Source: Verticiella sediminum
Lineage (GTDB): Bacteria; Pseudomonadota; Gammaproteobacteria; Burkholderiales; Burkholderiaceae_B
Assembly (NCBI RefSeq): GCF_007558815.1
Contig: NZ_VLTJ01000044.1
Location: forward strand, 1-64,000
Length of the DNA: 64,000 nucleotides
Reading direction: 5' to 3'
Both the position numbers and the translations under genes were made by a program. Below are positions 27,757-36,114 of the stretch, one piece after another; position 1 is the first letter of the stretch; each line of letters starts with the position of its first letter. The notes below the pieces were generated by a model that saw only the letters and a list, made by a program, of their open reading frames with translations, searched no databases and had not been told where the DNA came from.

Positions 27757-28743
27757 TTACTGCAGGCGGATGTCGGCGTCCTCGGCGGTTTGCGCCCACT
27801 GCAGGCGATCGGCCTCGAGGTAGTCCTCGAACTGGGCCGGCGTCATGCCCGTGACGGGCTGCGAGCCCAGCGTGGCCATGCGCTCGATCACGTCCTCGCG
27901 CACCAGCACGTCCTGCAGCGCGGCGTAGTACGCGTCGCGGATCTCGGGCGCCAACCCGGCCGGCGCGAACACGCCCTGCCAGGTCGGCATGTCGAAGCCG
28001 GTCAGGCCCTGCTCGGCCAGCGTGGGCACTTCGGGCAGTTGGGGAGCGCGTTCCGCGCTGGTGACCGCCAGCGCCTTGACCTTGCCCTCGCGCGCCAGCG
28101 CGGCGGCAGTCGAGATGTTGTCCACCGTCATGGCGATGTGGCCGCCCAGCAGGTCGACGATGACCGGGGAGGCGCCGCGATAGGCGGCATGCTCGACCTT
28201 GACGCCCATGCGATGCAGCATGGTCTCGGCGATCAGGTGGTTCGAGATGCCGATGCCGGCCGTGCCATAGGTTGCCTGGGGATTCTGTTCGAAATAGGTC
28301 TTCAGTTCGGCGATGTTGCTTGCCGGCACGTCGTTGTTGACGATGACCACGTTGGGCTGCACCGCGGCCAGCGTGATCGGCGTGAAATCGGCCGCCTTGT
28401 AGGGCGTGCCTTCGGCGTTGAGCACATGGGTGATCGCCATCGAGCCGGCGGCGGCGATGCCCAGGGTGTAGCCGTCGGGCGCGGCGTTGGCCAGGCGCGA
28501 GGCCATGATGTTGCCGCCCGCGCCGGCGATGTTCTCGACCACGATGGGCACGCCGAAATGCTGGCCCAGAGGCTCGGAGAGCAGGCGTGCCAGCGTGTCG
28601 GCCGAGCCACCGGGAGCGAAGCCCACGAGCAGGCGGACCGGCTTTTCAGGCTTCCAGGATTCGGCAGCGTGGACGGTGGGCGCGGCCAGCGCCGCGATGG
28701 AAACGAGGGCGGCCAGGGCACGCCGGCTGAATTGACTGAACAT
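27757..28743 (-). CDS. Bug family substrate-binding protein
   Basis: Periplasmic receptor of 328 residues with a signal peptide (LAALVSIAALAAPTVHA). The Bug signature reads PVRLLVGFAPGGSADTLAR, then NIAGAGGNIMA and APDGYTLG. It is the last gene of the operon pepE-DUF1177-aroM-Bug, 62 bases behind aroM, so its ligand is probably the substrate of that pathway, perhaps a peptide-like or amino-acid-derived acid. The ribosome site is weak (AAGGAA is rather far from the ATG). Confidence 0.92.
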   Translation of the reverse strand: MFSQFSRRALAALVSIAALAAPTVHAAESWKPEKPVRLLVGFAPGGSADTLARLLSEPLGQHFGVPIVVENIAGAGGNIMASRLANAAPDGYTLGIAAAGSMAITHVLNAEGTPYKAADFTPITLAAVQPNVVIVNNDVPASNIAELKTYFEQNPQATYGTAGIGISNHLIAETMLHRMGVKVEHAAYRGASPVIVDLLGGHIAMTVDNISTAAALAREGKVKALAVTSAERAPQLPEVPTLAEQGLTGFDMPTWQGVFAPAGLAPEIRDAYYAALQDVLVREDVIERMATLGSQPVTGMTPAQFEDYLEADRLQWAQTAEDADIRLQ

Positions 28744-28805
28744 GATGTGTGTGTTCCTTGGTGGTGAACGGGACTGTCTCTCTCCCCCTGCTCCCCCGTT
28801 CGGTA

Positions 28806-29582
28806 TCACGCACGCGCGAGCAACTGCGCGAGCGCGTCGGCCACGATACGGTTCGACAGCAGCGTCGGCCGGCCCGACGCACGCTGCACCTCGGCATGCA
28901 TCCAGGCTGCATAGCCCATGCAATGCATGACGACGACATCGCAGTCGGCCAGCGCGGCGCCTGCCTGTCGGAAGGCCTCGCGGGCACGCGCCCGATCGCT
29001 CTCGTAGGGCGAGGCATGGGCGAGGCTGACCTCGCAGGCGAGCGGCACCGCCAGGTGAAAGCCCTCGAGCTGCTCGCGCAGGGGCAGCATCAGACCGATG
29101 CGTCGCGCATGGACCGACAGCGCGGCGAGCAGGTGATCGACCACCTGCTGCGGCTCGAGCACCAGCGTGGCGAGGCGCGGAATGGCGGTGCCGGTGCACA
29201 GGGGCACCAGCACGTCGTAGCCGCGCCCGTCGATGCGTTGCATCAAGGCGGCCAGGCGCGCTTCGGTCGCCACCTTGTCCAGTTCGATCTGGCGGCCGTC
29301 GCGCAGGCGGGTCGCAAAGCGATAGGCGCCGTCGGTGCGCGGCGCCAGGGCGGCCAGTTCGGCGTCGGTCGCCTCGTCCAGCACGCCGAACTCGTCCACC
29401 GTCACGTCCGCGCCCAGCACCTCGGCCATTTCCGGCACCACGTCGCTGCGCGGGGCCTGGCCTATGGTGAGGAAGGCAACGCGCGGCGGGGCGGACGGCC
29501 GAACGCTGGTCGAGGCTGCCTGCAGCGGATCGCCGGCGGGAGGAATCGCGCCGCCTTCGGGCGGCCGGGCGGTGGCAGTCAT
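28806..29582 (-). CDS. AroM family protein
   Basis: 258 residues. AroM was named for its place in an aromatic operon of E. coli, and its reaction is not established. Here FLTIGQAPRSDVVPEM opens the conserved part at about residue 34. Two cysteines stand in similar loops (PLCTGTAIPRL and VMHCMGY), as in the two-cysteine Asp/Glu racemase fold, which suggests a racemase, isomerase or decarboxylase-like enzyme. The first 30 residues are low complexity and are encoded partly by a dispersed repeat, so they may be a late addition. ATG overlaps the stop of DUF1177 (ATGA), with GGGGAGGG upstream, implying coupled translation. Confidence 0.85.
   Translation of the reverse strand: MTATARPPEGGAIPPAGDPLQAASTSVRPSAPPRVAFLTIGQAPRSDVVPEMAEVLGADVTVDEFGVLDEATDAELAALAPRTDGAYRFATRLRDGRQIELDKVATEARLAALMQRIDGRGYDVLVPLCTGTAIPRLATLVLEPQQVVDHLLAALSVHARRIGLMLPLREQLEGFHLAVPLACEVSLAHASPYESDRARAREAFRQAGAALADCDVVVMHCMGYAAWMHAEVQRASGRPTLLSNRIVADALAQLLARA
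29553..29572. repeat. Dispersed element inside the 5' end of the aroM gene
   Basis: GCCTTCGGGCGGCCGGGCGG, identical over 20 bases to 14950-14969. On the minus strand it encodes residues 4 to 10 of the AroM protein. Confidence 0.55.
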
Positions 29583-30505
29583 GCACCCTCCCCTTCCCGA
29601 CCCACGGTCTGCAGGTGCCGCATCGAGCCGTAGCGGCGCTGCAGTGCAGCCCACTCCGTCGCGTCGACGAAGGAGAACGCGCGCTGGCCGAAGAGCTTGG
29701 CGGTCTCGATGCAGAAACGCGTGGCGACATCGGCGTCCACGGCGTTGGTGACGCCGGTGGCGCAGCCCGGCACGGTGCTCTGCGCGGTGAGCGCCACGCC
29801 CACCACCGGTGCATCGGTGGCGATGGCCGGCTGCATCAGCGAATTCACGTGCCACAGCCCGTTCTCGTAGGGCGTGATGTCCTGCGTGGTGAGCGGCAGC
29901 GTGACCGGCAGCTCGCCGCTCACCCAGCCTATGATGTCGAGCAGGGTCTCGGGGATGCGCAGCAGCCAGCCCTGGCAGGCGACCGGGGTCAGCGCCACGC
30001 CCTTGCGGTTGACCAGGCGGTTGCCGCGCGTGGTGTCGACCGACAGAATCGCCTGCATCGCCGGATCGACCTCGTGCGCCATCATCTCGCGCATGGGAAA
30101 GGGCGAGCGCATCATCGGCACGGGATGATGCGGGCGCGTGCCGGCGCGCGGGCAGATGTGCGTGCGGATGCGCACCGTGCCGGCGAGCACGTCGCCCTGG
30201 CGCTGCATGGCCAGCAACTGGAACGCGCTGGCCAGGGCCACGACCGCGCCGTCCGAATCCGACACCAGGCCGGTGACGGCCGGGCGCGCGCCGATGCCGC
30301 CCAGGCGGCCGACGATGCCGAGCTGCGGCGCATCGGCGTCCAGGCCGGGGATCACGATGGAGAGGAACTCCGTCGCCGCGCCGTCGCGGGCCAGCGCAGT
30401 GACGGTAACGTCGCAGTCGCCGGCGGCGCGCAGGGCTTGCGCCACCGTCTCGCCCGTGACGTGGGCGGACGACAGCATCTCGATGACATCGATGACGTGT
30501 TTCAT
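29579..30505 (-). CDS. DUF1177 domain protein
   Basis: 308 residues covering the whole DUF1177 domain. The conserved HHPVPMMRSPFPM stretch is near residue 125, with His and Met residues that could form a metal site, and PGCATGVTNAVDADVATRFC is near residue 253. No signal peptide or membrane segment. It is sandwiched between pepE and aroM with four-base ATGA overlaps at both ends, so the three are made in fixed proportion. The biochemical role is unknown; the repeated pairing with AroM and a dipeptidase points to peptide or modified amino acid breakdown. Confidence 0.88.
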   Translation of the reverse strand: MKHVIDVIEMLSSAHVTGETVAQALRAAGDCDVTVTALARDGAATEFLSIVIPGLDADAPQLGIVGRLGGIGARPAVTGLVSDSDGAVVALASAFQLLAMQRQGDVLAGTVRIRTHICPRAGTRPHHPVPMMRSPFPMREMMAHEVDPAMQAILSVDTTRGNRLVNRKGVALTPVACQGWLLRIPETLLDIIGWVSGELPVTLPLTTQDITPYENGLWHVNSLMQPAIATDAPVVGVALTAQSTVPGCATGVTNAVDADVATRFCIETAKLFGQRAFSFVDATEWAALQRRYGSMRHLQTVGREGEGA

Positions 30506-31206
30506 ACGGGCAACTCCAGACGCCCTGGCGGCAGGGCTTGCGGCGCGGACTGGCCGCGGAACAGGTAGGCGTCGGCATGGCCCAGCAGGCTCGCGGCCGC
30601 GCCCTCGATGCGCAGGCCGGTGCCTTCGGGCAGGCCGAGCACGGGGGTATCGGGATTCACCTGGCAGAACTCGGCCAGCCGCTGCCGGCGCGTCTCGCCC
30701 CGATGCCCGGGTGGATGGGCATCGGTGTAGTGCGCGTTGATCTGCCAGGGCACGAGGCCGAGGGCATCGAACCCGGCCGGGTCGATGATCGGCATGTCGT
30801 TGGTCGTGCGGATCGTCGGGCAGGCGAGGTTGGCCCCGGCGCTCCAGCCCAGGTAGGGCAGCCCGTGGTCGCGCACGCGCGCGCGCAGCGGTTCGAGCAG
30901 GCCCAGGCGCCGCACGTGATGAAGGAGGTTGAAGGTATTGCCGCCGCCCACGATCACCAGCGCGGCCCGCGCGAGTTCCGCGCGCGCATCTGCCGCGCGA
31001 TGCAGCGAACGCAGCTCGCAGCCGAGCGGCGCCATGGCCTGCGCGACCAGCGCCTCATAGGCGTCCCAGGTCCGCGTCACACCGGCGAACGGAACGAACA
31101 CCGCCGGACCGGCGGCGGGCGCCGGCACCAGCGGGCGGATCCAGTCGAGCGCGTGCACGAGATAGCCGGCATCGCTGCTGGAGTTGCTCAACAACAAGAG
31201 ATTCAT
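30502..31206 (-). CDS. pepE: Dipeptidase E (peptidase family S51)
   Basis: Cytoplasmic serine peptidase of 234 residues that in Salmonella releases N-terminal aspartate from dipeptides. The nucleophile lies in YLGWSAGANLACPTI near residue 120, and the family strand IVGGGNTFNLL precedes it. The NAHYTDAHPPGHRGETRRQR helix and GLPEGTGL follow as in PepE. First gene of the operon pepE-DUF1177-aroM-Bug; its stop overlaps the DUF1177 start (ATGA). An IclR gene precedes it by 66 bases on the same strand. Substrates beyond Asp-X are possible. Confidence 0.9.
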   Translation of the reverse strand: MNLLLLSNSSSDAGYLVHALDWIRPLVPAPAAGPAVFVPFAGVTRTWDAYEALVAQAMAPLGCELRSLHRAADARAELARAALVIVGGGNTFNLLHHVRRLGLLEPLRARVRDHGLPYLGWSAGANLACPTIRTTNDMPIIDPAGFDALGLVPWQINAHYTDAHPPGHRGETRRQRLAEFCQVNPDTPVLGLPEGTGLRIEGAAASLLGHADAYLFRGQSAPQALPPGRLELPV

Positions 31207-31272
31207 GGTCTGGAAGAGAAAAGAAACCGCAGGGCCCTGCCTCGATGTGCGCCGCCCGTAAGGCGGCGCAAA

Positions 31273-32046
31273 CTAGCCGGCGCCCAGCCAGAAGGGATCG
31301 TTGAGCCGACGGCCCAGCGCACCCACCTCGTCGGCGACCAGGCTGCGCCAGGTGGCCAGTTGCGCGGGCCGCACGCCATACGACATGAAGGAGATGCACA
31401 GGCCGCGCAGCTCCTGCGTCTGCGGATCGCGCACCGCGGCGGCAATCGCGCCGATACCGGGCATCGCCTCGTGGATGGCGACGGCCAGCCGGTCTGCACG
31501 CGCCTGCTCGGCGCGCGCGCGCAGTTCGCCGACGGTGGCCGGCCCGCCCTGCCCTTCGGGCGGCAAGACCTGGGCCGGATCGCTGCCATACAGCAACTCG
31601 AACTCGGCGCCGGACAGGCGTGAGAGCAGCGCGCGCCCCATGGCCGTACCGGATGCCGCACGCCGCGAGCCCGGCGAGGACAGCACCTGCACCGGATGCA
31701 AACCGTTCAAGCGCTGCAGCACCACGGTTTCCCGATCGTTCAGGGTGGACAGGTAGGCCGTGAGGCCGCTGCGCTCGGACAGCGCCGCCAGCACCGCACG
31801 GCACGCGTCGTCCAGCGGCGTCGCGGCCGCCCCGACCTGCACCGCCTGCTGCAGGAGCAGCCCCGGTCGGTAGCGGCGCGTGACGAGATCCTGCTCGAGC
31901 AAGCCGTAGAGCTGCATCTGGTTAAGCAGGCGCGAGGCCGAACTGCGCGGCATGTCGAGCCGCGCGGCGACTTCGGTGAAGCTCAACTCGCTGCTGCCGC
32001 CTGCATACAGGCCCAGGACCTTCTGCACGCCATCGAGAATACTCAT
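31273..32046 (-). CDS. IclR family transcriptional regulator
   Basis: 257 residues. The N-terminal winged helix (SILDGVQKVLGLYAG, ARLDMPRSSASRLLNQM) and the C-terminal IclR effector domain (STLNDRETVVLQRL, ASGTAMGRALLS) are complete. ATG at 32046. Directly upstream is a nested palindrome that probably is its own operator. It is on the same strand as, and 66 bases ahead of, pepE, so it may regulate the operon pepE-DUF1177-aroM-Bug from its own promoter. The gene closes the accessory block next to dut. Confidence 0.92.
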   Translation of the reverse strand: MSILDGVQKVLGLYAGGSSELSFTEVAARLDMPRSSASRLLNQMQLYGLLEQDLVTRRYRPGLLLQQAVQVGAAATPLDDACRAVLAALSERSGLTAYLSTLNDRETVVLQRLNGLHPVQVLSSPGSRRAASGTAMGRALLSRLSGAEFELLYGSDPAQVLPPEGQGGPATVGELRARAEQARADRLAVAIHEAMPGIGAIAAAVRDPQTQELRGLCISFMSYGVRPAQLATWRSLVADEVGALGRRLNDPFWLGAG

Positions 32047-32052
32047 AAGATA

Positions 32053-32090
32053 GTTCCGAAATATAGAACTTAAGTTCACTAATTCGGAAC
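32053..32090. promoter_or_regulatory. Nested symmetric palindrome, likely IclR operator
   Basis: Outer arms GTTCCGAA (32053-32060) and TTCGGAAC (32083-32090) enclose, after exactly five bases on each side, the perfect 12-base palindrome GAACTTAAGTTC (32066-32077). All share the centre 32071.5. It begins six bases before the IclR start codon on the minus strand. Confidence 0.75.
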
Positions 32091-32201
32091 CAATGTAGAC
32101 GGACGCAAGAGATCCGTCAAGGCCGTCGCCCGGCGCCGCCCCGCCGGTTAACATGCGGCCCAAGCCAACAGCGCCCTTTCCCCATCGTCAAAAGTACCGT
32201 C

Positions 32202-32651
32202 ATGAAATCCATCGCCTTGAAAGTCCTCGACGCACGCATGCGCGAGCACGTCCCTGCCTATGCCACCTCGGGCTCGGCCGGCCTGGACCTGCGCGCCTGC
32301 CTGGATGCACCGATCACCCTCGCGCCGGGCGATACCGCCCTGGTTCCGACCGGCCTTGCCATCCACATCGGCGACCCGGGCTACGCGGCGCTGATCCTGC
32401 CCCGCTCGGGCCTGGGCCACAAGCACGGCATCGTGCTGGGCAACCTGGTCGGGCTGATCGATTCGGATTACCAGGGGCAGTTGATGGTCTCGACCTGGAA
32501 TCGCGGCCAGACCACGTTCACGCTGGAGCCGTTCGAGCGGCTGGCGCAACTGGTCATCGTGCCCGTCGCCCAGGTGGGTTTCGAACGGGTCGAGGACTTC
32601 GCCGCCAGCGAGCGCGGCGCGGGGGGATTCGGCAGCACGGGACGGGGATAG
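32202..32651 (+). CDS. dut: dUTP diphosphatase
   Basis: Trimeric dUTPase, 149 residues, which hydrolyses dUTP to dUMP and keeps uracil out of DNA. All five motifs are present: [32 protein letters not shown] with the catalytic Asp, [10 protein letters not shown], and the C-terminal arm [12 protein letters not shown]. Divergent from the IclR gene with about 155 bases between. In related genomes dut normally follows coaBC; here the 16-kb accessory block separates them. Confidence 0.97.
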   Translation: MKSIALKVLDARMREHVPAYATSGSAGLDLRACLDAPITLAPGDTALVPTGLAIHIGDPGYAALILPRSGLGHKHGIVLGNLVGLIDSDYQGQLMVSTWNRGQTTFTLEPFERLAQLVIVPVAQVGFERVEDFAASERGAGGFGSTGRG

Positions 32652-32698
32652 GCGGCGGGAGCCGGCCGCGAGCCGCGGCCAGCCCCCGGGGCGTGGCG

Positions 32699-34378
32699 TC
32701 AATCCGCCTCGTACAGCCAGCGCACCTGTTCCCGGTCCCACGTCGGCCCGAACTTGCGCCGGTCGCGCAGTTCCGTCTTGCGGACCTTGCCGGTGTTGGT
32801 GCGCGGCAGGTCCGCCATGGTCTCGAAGAAGCGCGGCAGATAGCTCTTGGGCAGCCGTTCAGCCAGAAATGCGGCCAGTGCGTCGAAGGCCTCGCGTTCG
32901 TCGGGAGGGGCGCTGTTCCACAGGATGCAGGCATGGATCTCCTGCTCGCCGGTGTGCGCCGGCACGGCGATGACGCCGCAGTCCTGTACAGCCGGGTGCT
33001 TGCGCAGCTCGGCTTCGATCTGCTCGGACGAGATGTTGACGCCCCGGCGCCGGATGGTGTCGCCCAGCCGCCCGGCGAAACAAAGCTCTCCCGTTTCGTT
33101 GAAATAGCCGCCGTCGCCGGTGTGGAACCAGAGGTTGCGAAAGGCGCGCATGGTCGCGGGCAGGTCGTTGTGGTAGGCCAGCATGACGCGATGAGGCTGC
33201 CGCGGCCGGATGACGATTTCTCCCACGACACCCTGAGTCACTGGCTGGTCCAGCGGGTCCACAATGCGCACTTCCATCTCCGGCAGCGGCCTGCCGGCCC
33301 CTGCACCACCCTGCTCGCCGCCGCGCTTGTATGAAACCACCCCGACTTCGCCCAGGGCGTATATCTGCACGTAGCGCGTGTTGAAGCGCTCCTCGAACGC
33401 CTGGTCGGGACGACCCGCCCAGACGTAGCGAACCTTGTGGTTGCGATCGTCGTTCGAGGGCGGTTGTGCGCTGACCAGCGGGGCAATGGACTGCAGCAGG
33501 TGGGCCAGCGTCGCGCCGCATTCGCGCGCCTCGCGCCAGAAACCGCTGGCCGAGAACTTGGCGACCGACACCATGGTTCCGCCCGCCTGCAGTGTGCCGA
33601 TCAGGCCATTGATGCTGGCCAGATTGTGGTGCAACGGAAACGGCGTGTACAGCACGTCGTCGGGTCCGAATTCGAAGACGGTGTTGTGCACCGCGGATTT
33701 GGCCAGCACGTGCAGATGGCTCTGCAGAATGCCCTTGGCGGGGCCGGTGGTGCCGGAGGTGAAGCGGATCAGGGCGGGTGCCGTGGACTCCAGGCGGGTC
33801 CAGATTTCGTCCTGCGGGCCTTCGGCCGTCAGCGCACGCAGTTCGACGACCGGAGGGCATGCGGGCACGTTGGCCAACAGCCGGTCGACCGTTGTACGGT
33901 CGTAGTCTCCGGACAGGACCAGCACCTTGAGTTGCGCCAGATAGGAGCGGACCTCCGGGTCGACCAGGCGTTCGACGCCGGCCCCGTCCGTGAACACGGC
34001 GCGCGCTTGCGTGGTGGTCAGGCCGAACAGCAGGCTGGTCTTGCGGAACTCGTGATTGATCGGCGCGTCGACCACGCCGGCGAACAGGCACGAGAACCAG
34101 GCCTTGACGTAGTCCGCGCTGTTAGCGAGATGGATGGCAGCCATGTCGCCCGGGCGCAGACCGTGCTCGTGATGCAGGCGCGCGGCGCCGGCCCTGGCGT
34201 AAACCAGCAGGCCCTCGTAGCTCAGGGATTCGCGCTCGCGCGGAAACTGGATCAAGGGCTTGGCGCCATAGCGCTGCGCCTGGCGCACCAATACGCTCGG
34301 AACCGTATTGTGAATGTCGATCTCGGTTGCCGGCGCCGCTTGGGTACTGGGCAAGGCCGCGAGGACTGCCCGGCTCAT
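32699..34378 (-). CDS. AMP-dependent acyl-CoA synthetase/ligase (copy 1)
   Basis: ANL-superfamily ligase of 559 residues, closest in wording to the CaiC/fatty acyl-CoA ligase group. The phosphate loop is RFTSGTTGPAKG, the adenine/motif region lies around YALGEVGVVSYKRGG, the hinge is GRLGDTIRRRGVNISSEQIE, and the catalytic lysine is in PRTNTGKVRK. Its ATG overlaps the stop of the enoyl-CoA hydratase gene (CGATGA), so activation and hydration are translationally coupled. It has exactly the same length as copy 2 at 36218 and long identical runs, for example around residues 205-230. The acid activated is unknown. Confidence 0.92.
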   Translation of the reverse strand: MSRAVLAALPSTQAAPATEIDIHNTVPSVLVRQAQRYGAKPLIQFPRERESLSYEGLLVYARAGAARLHHEHGLRPGDMAAIHLANSADYVKAWFSCLFAGVVDAPINHEFRKTSLLFGLTTTQARAVFTDGAGVERLVDPEVRSYLAQLKVLVLSGDYDRTTVDRLLANVPACPPVVELRALTAEGPQDEIWTRLESTAPALIRFTSGTTGPAKGILQSHLHVLAKSAVHNTVFEFGPDDVLYTPFPLHHNLASINGLIGTLQAGGTMVSVAKFSASGFWREARECGATLAHLLQSIAPLVSAQPPSNDDRNHKVRYVWAGRPDQAFEERFNTRYVQIYALGEVGVVSYKRGGEQGGAGAGRPLPEMEVRIVDPLDQPVTQGVVGEIVIRPRQPHRVMLAYHNDLPATMRAFRNLWFHTGDGGYFNETGELCFAGRLGDTIRRRGVNISSEQIEAELRKHPAVQDCGVIAVPAHTGEQEIHACILWNSAPPDEREAFDALAAFLAERLPKSYLPRFFETMADLPRTNTGKVRKTELRDRRKFGPTWDREQVRWLYEAD

Positions 34379-35157
34379 CGTGCCACCTCGTTGGCAAGGC
34401 GGCCGGTGATGAGCTGGCCGGCGGCGGCGAGCTGGCCCGCGCCCGCCAACGAAGACAGTTTCAGCGCGCCGATCTGCTGGTAGACCAACTGGTTCATCTG
34501 GTACTTGTTCTGCGCCATCGTTCCTGCCTTGCGATCGGAGAATTCCGCGGCGAGTTGTTCGAGCTGTGCTTCCCACTGGTCGGCAGAGATGACTTCGTTG
34601 CAGAAACCCAATTCCTCGGCCCGCCGGGCCGACACCTTGCCGCCGCGCAGCACCAAGGCCTTCGCCCGCTTCAGGCCGATCATCATGGGCAGCACCAGCG
34701 CCCCCATCTGTAGGCTCGGGATGCCCTTGGTCGCACCGGTGAAGTGGAAATTGGCGTCCTCCCGGGCAAGGCACAGGTCGCTGCAGATAGCGATGTGATT
34801 GCCGAGCCCGGCCGTCGCGCCGTTCACCGCGGCGACGACGATCTTGGGCATCGAGACGATGCGCAGCATCAGTTCGGTGGCCGCTTCGCCACCTTCCGAG
34901 CGCTGCTCCGGCGTGCGCTGGTTCATCTGCTTGAGGTCGGCACCCGCGCAGAAGGCATCGCCCGTGCCGGTGAGCAGAACGACCTTGACTGCCGGATCGT
35001 GGTGGCAGTCGAACAGGTGCTTGCTCAACAGCAAGATATCGCGCGGCCCGAGCGCATTCTTCACTTCCGGCCGGTTGATGCGCAGCATGACTGCGCCGGG
35101 TATGCCGGGCAGGTCCGTGCGCACCACGGTGTCTTCGGGTGGGGATTCGGTCATCAT
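34375..35157 (-). CDS. Enoyl-CoA hydratase/isomerase family protein
   Basis: Crotonase-fold protein of 260 residues. The oxyanion-hole strands GTGDAFCAGADLKQMN and AAVNGATAGLGNHIAICSDL are present; GAD is the conserved spot near 70. The position usually filled by the first catalytic Glu (near 120) reads HIAICSDL, and the second (near 140) reads GIPSLQMG, so classical hydratase glutamates are not obvious and a different crotonase reaction is possible. Start ATG-ATG at 35157/35154, weak ribosome site. First gene of the minus arm of a divergent locus; the ligase follows with an ATGA overlap. Confidence 0.88.
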   Translation of the reverse strand: MMTESPPEDTVVRTDLPGIPGAVMLRINRPEVKNALGPRDILLLSKHLFDCHHDPAVKVVLLTGTGDAFCAGADLKQMNQRTPEQRSEGGEAATELMLRIVSMPKIVVAAVNGATAGLGNHIAICSDLCLAREDANFHFTGATKGIPSLQMGALVLPMMIGLKRAKALVLRGGKVSARRAEELGFCNEVISADQWEAQLEQLAAEFSDRKAGTMAQNKYQMNQLVYQQIGALKLSSLAGAGQLAAAGQLITGRLANEVAR

Positions 35158-35234
35158 GGCTTTAAGTCTCTGAATCGGTATCGGCCCTGGTCGCCAGACC
35201 CGCGGGGCCCTACAGGAACGCGTCTCCGTCGGAA

Positions 35235-35243
35235 ATGTAATTA
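35235..35243. promoter_or_regulatory. AT-rich half-site, candidate GntR operator 1
   Basis: ATGTAATTA within an AT-rich patch (35234-35255). The same nine bases recur at 35355-35363 near the GntR start. The 216-base divergent gap 35158-35373 otherwise shows no gene. Confidence 0.4.
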
Positions 35244-35354
35244 TATTATGATGTCATGTCAATGCAGCCACAGGCCTCCTACCGACGGCCTCCCTCGCGG
35301 GCATAGCGCGGGCGCCATGTGTCTTCTGTCCGATCAATTTGACGTAATATAGTA

Positions 35355-35365
35355 ATGTAATTACA
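35355..35365. promoter_or_regulatory. Palindrome, candidate GntR operator 2
   Basis: ATGTAATTACA contains the perfect palindrome TGTAATTACA (35356-35365), 9 bases before the GntR start, and follows GACGTAATATAGTA, another AT-rich partial repeat. The position suits autorepression. Confidence 0.5.
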
Positions 35366-35373
35366 ATTCGATC

Positions 35374-36114
35374 ATGACCTCTACCGCACTCTCACGTGGC
35401 CCCATCCCCCTGCATCACCAACTCTCCGCACTCCTGCGCGAGAGGATCGTGTCGGGCGAGCTGGAGGCCGGCGCGCTGATGCCGACAGAGCTGGCGCTGA
35501 CGCAGACGTATGGCGTCAGCCGGACTGTCGTGCGTCAAGCCATGCAGCTTCTGGAAACGCAGGGACTCATCACGCGCATAGCCGGAAAGGGAACGTTCGT
35601 TCGGGATACTCGCGAGCAACCCTTCGAAGGCTGGTCGATCAACTCCACCGAGGATCTTCAGCAGTACGGCAAGGCGACCCGACTCGACATCCTTGAGCGG
35701 CTCGAAGTGCCTGCCCCTGACGACGTGGCCCGCGCGCTGGAGATTCCCCTCGGAACCGTGGTGTCCGAGATTCGCTCCCTGCGCTCGGCCAGCGCAGGCC
35801 CCTTTGCCTATCAGCGCAACTTCGCCCTGCTCGACATAGGGCGGAAGGTGGCAGCCCAGCAGAGCATTTCGTCGATGCTTCTGGCTTTGCAGGAGCACGC
35901 GAACATCAAGCCGCTGCACATGATGCAGGCAATCAGCGCCGTCGCCGCAGAGGACGACGTGGCGCGGGCGCTGCAAATCGCCCCTGCCTCACCGGTACTG
36001 CAATTCGAATGGCAGTTGGTCGCCACCGACGGACGCAAGGTCACGTTCTCTCGCACGCGATATCGATCGGACAGGTACAAGCACGTCACCCGTCTGCTGC
36101 CGGGGGGAGGCTGA
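35374..36114 (+). CDS. GntR family regulator with UTRA ligand domain (HutC subfamily)
   Basis: 246 residues. The winged helix (HHQLSALLRERIVSGELEAG, TELALTQTYGVSRTVVRQAM, GKGTFVRD) is followed by a UTRA domain (about 85-240, ending RTRYRSDRYKHVTRLLPGGG). Divergent from the hydratase-ligase pair and upstream of the second ligase and a Bug receptor, so it likely controls both arms, with a CoA thioester or free acid as effector. The stop TGA overlaps the next ATG (TGATG), and GGGGGGAGG before it would serve the following reading frame. Confidence 0.92.
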   Translation: MTSTALSRGPIPLHHQLSALLRERIVSGELEAGALMPTELALTQTYGVSRTVVRQAMQLLETQGLITRIAGKGTFVRDTREQPFEGWSINSTEDLQQYGKATRLDILERLEVPAPDDVARALEIPLGTVVSEIRSLRSASAGPFAYQRNFALLDIGRKVAAQQSISSMLLALQEHANIKPLHMMQAISAVAAEDDVARALQIAPASPVLQFEWQLVATDGRKVTFSRTRYRSDRYKHVTRLLPGGG

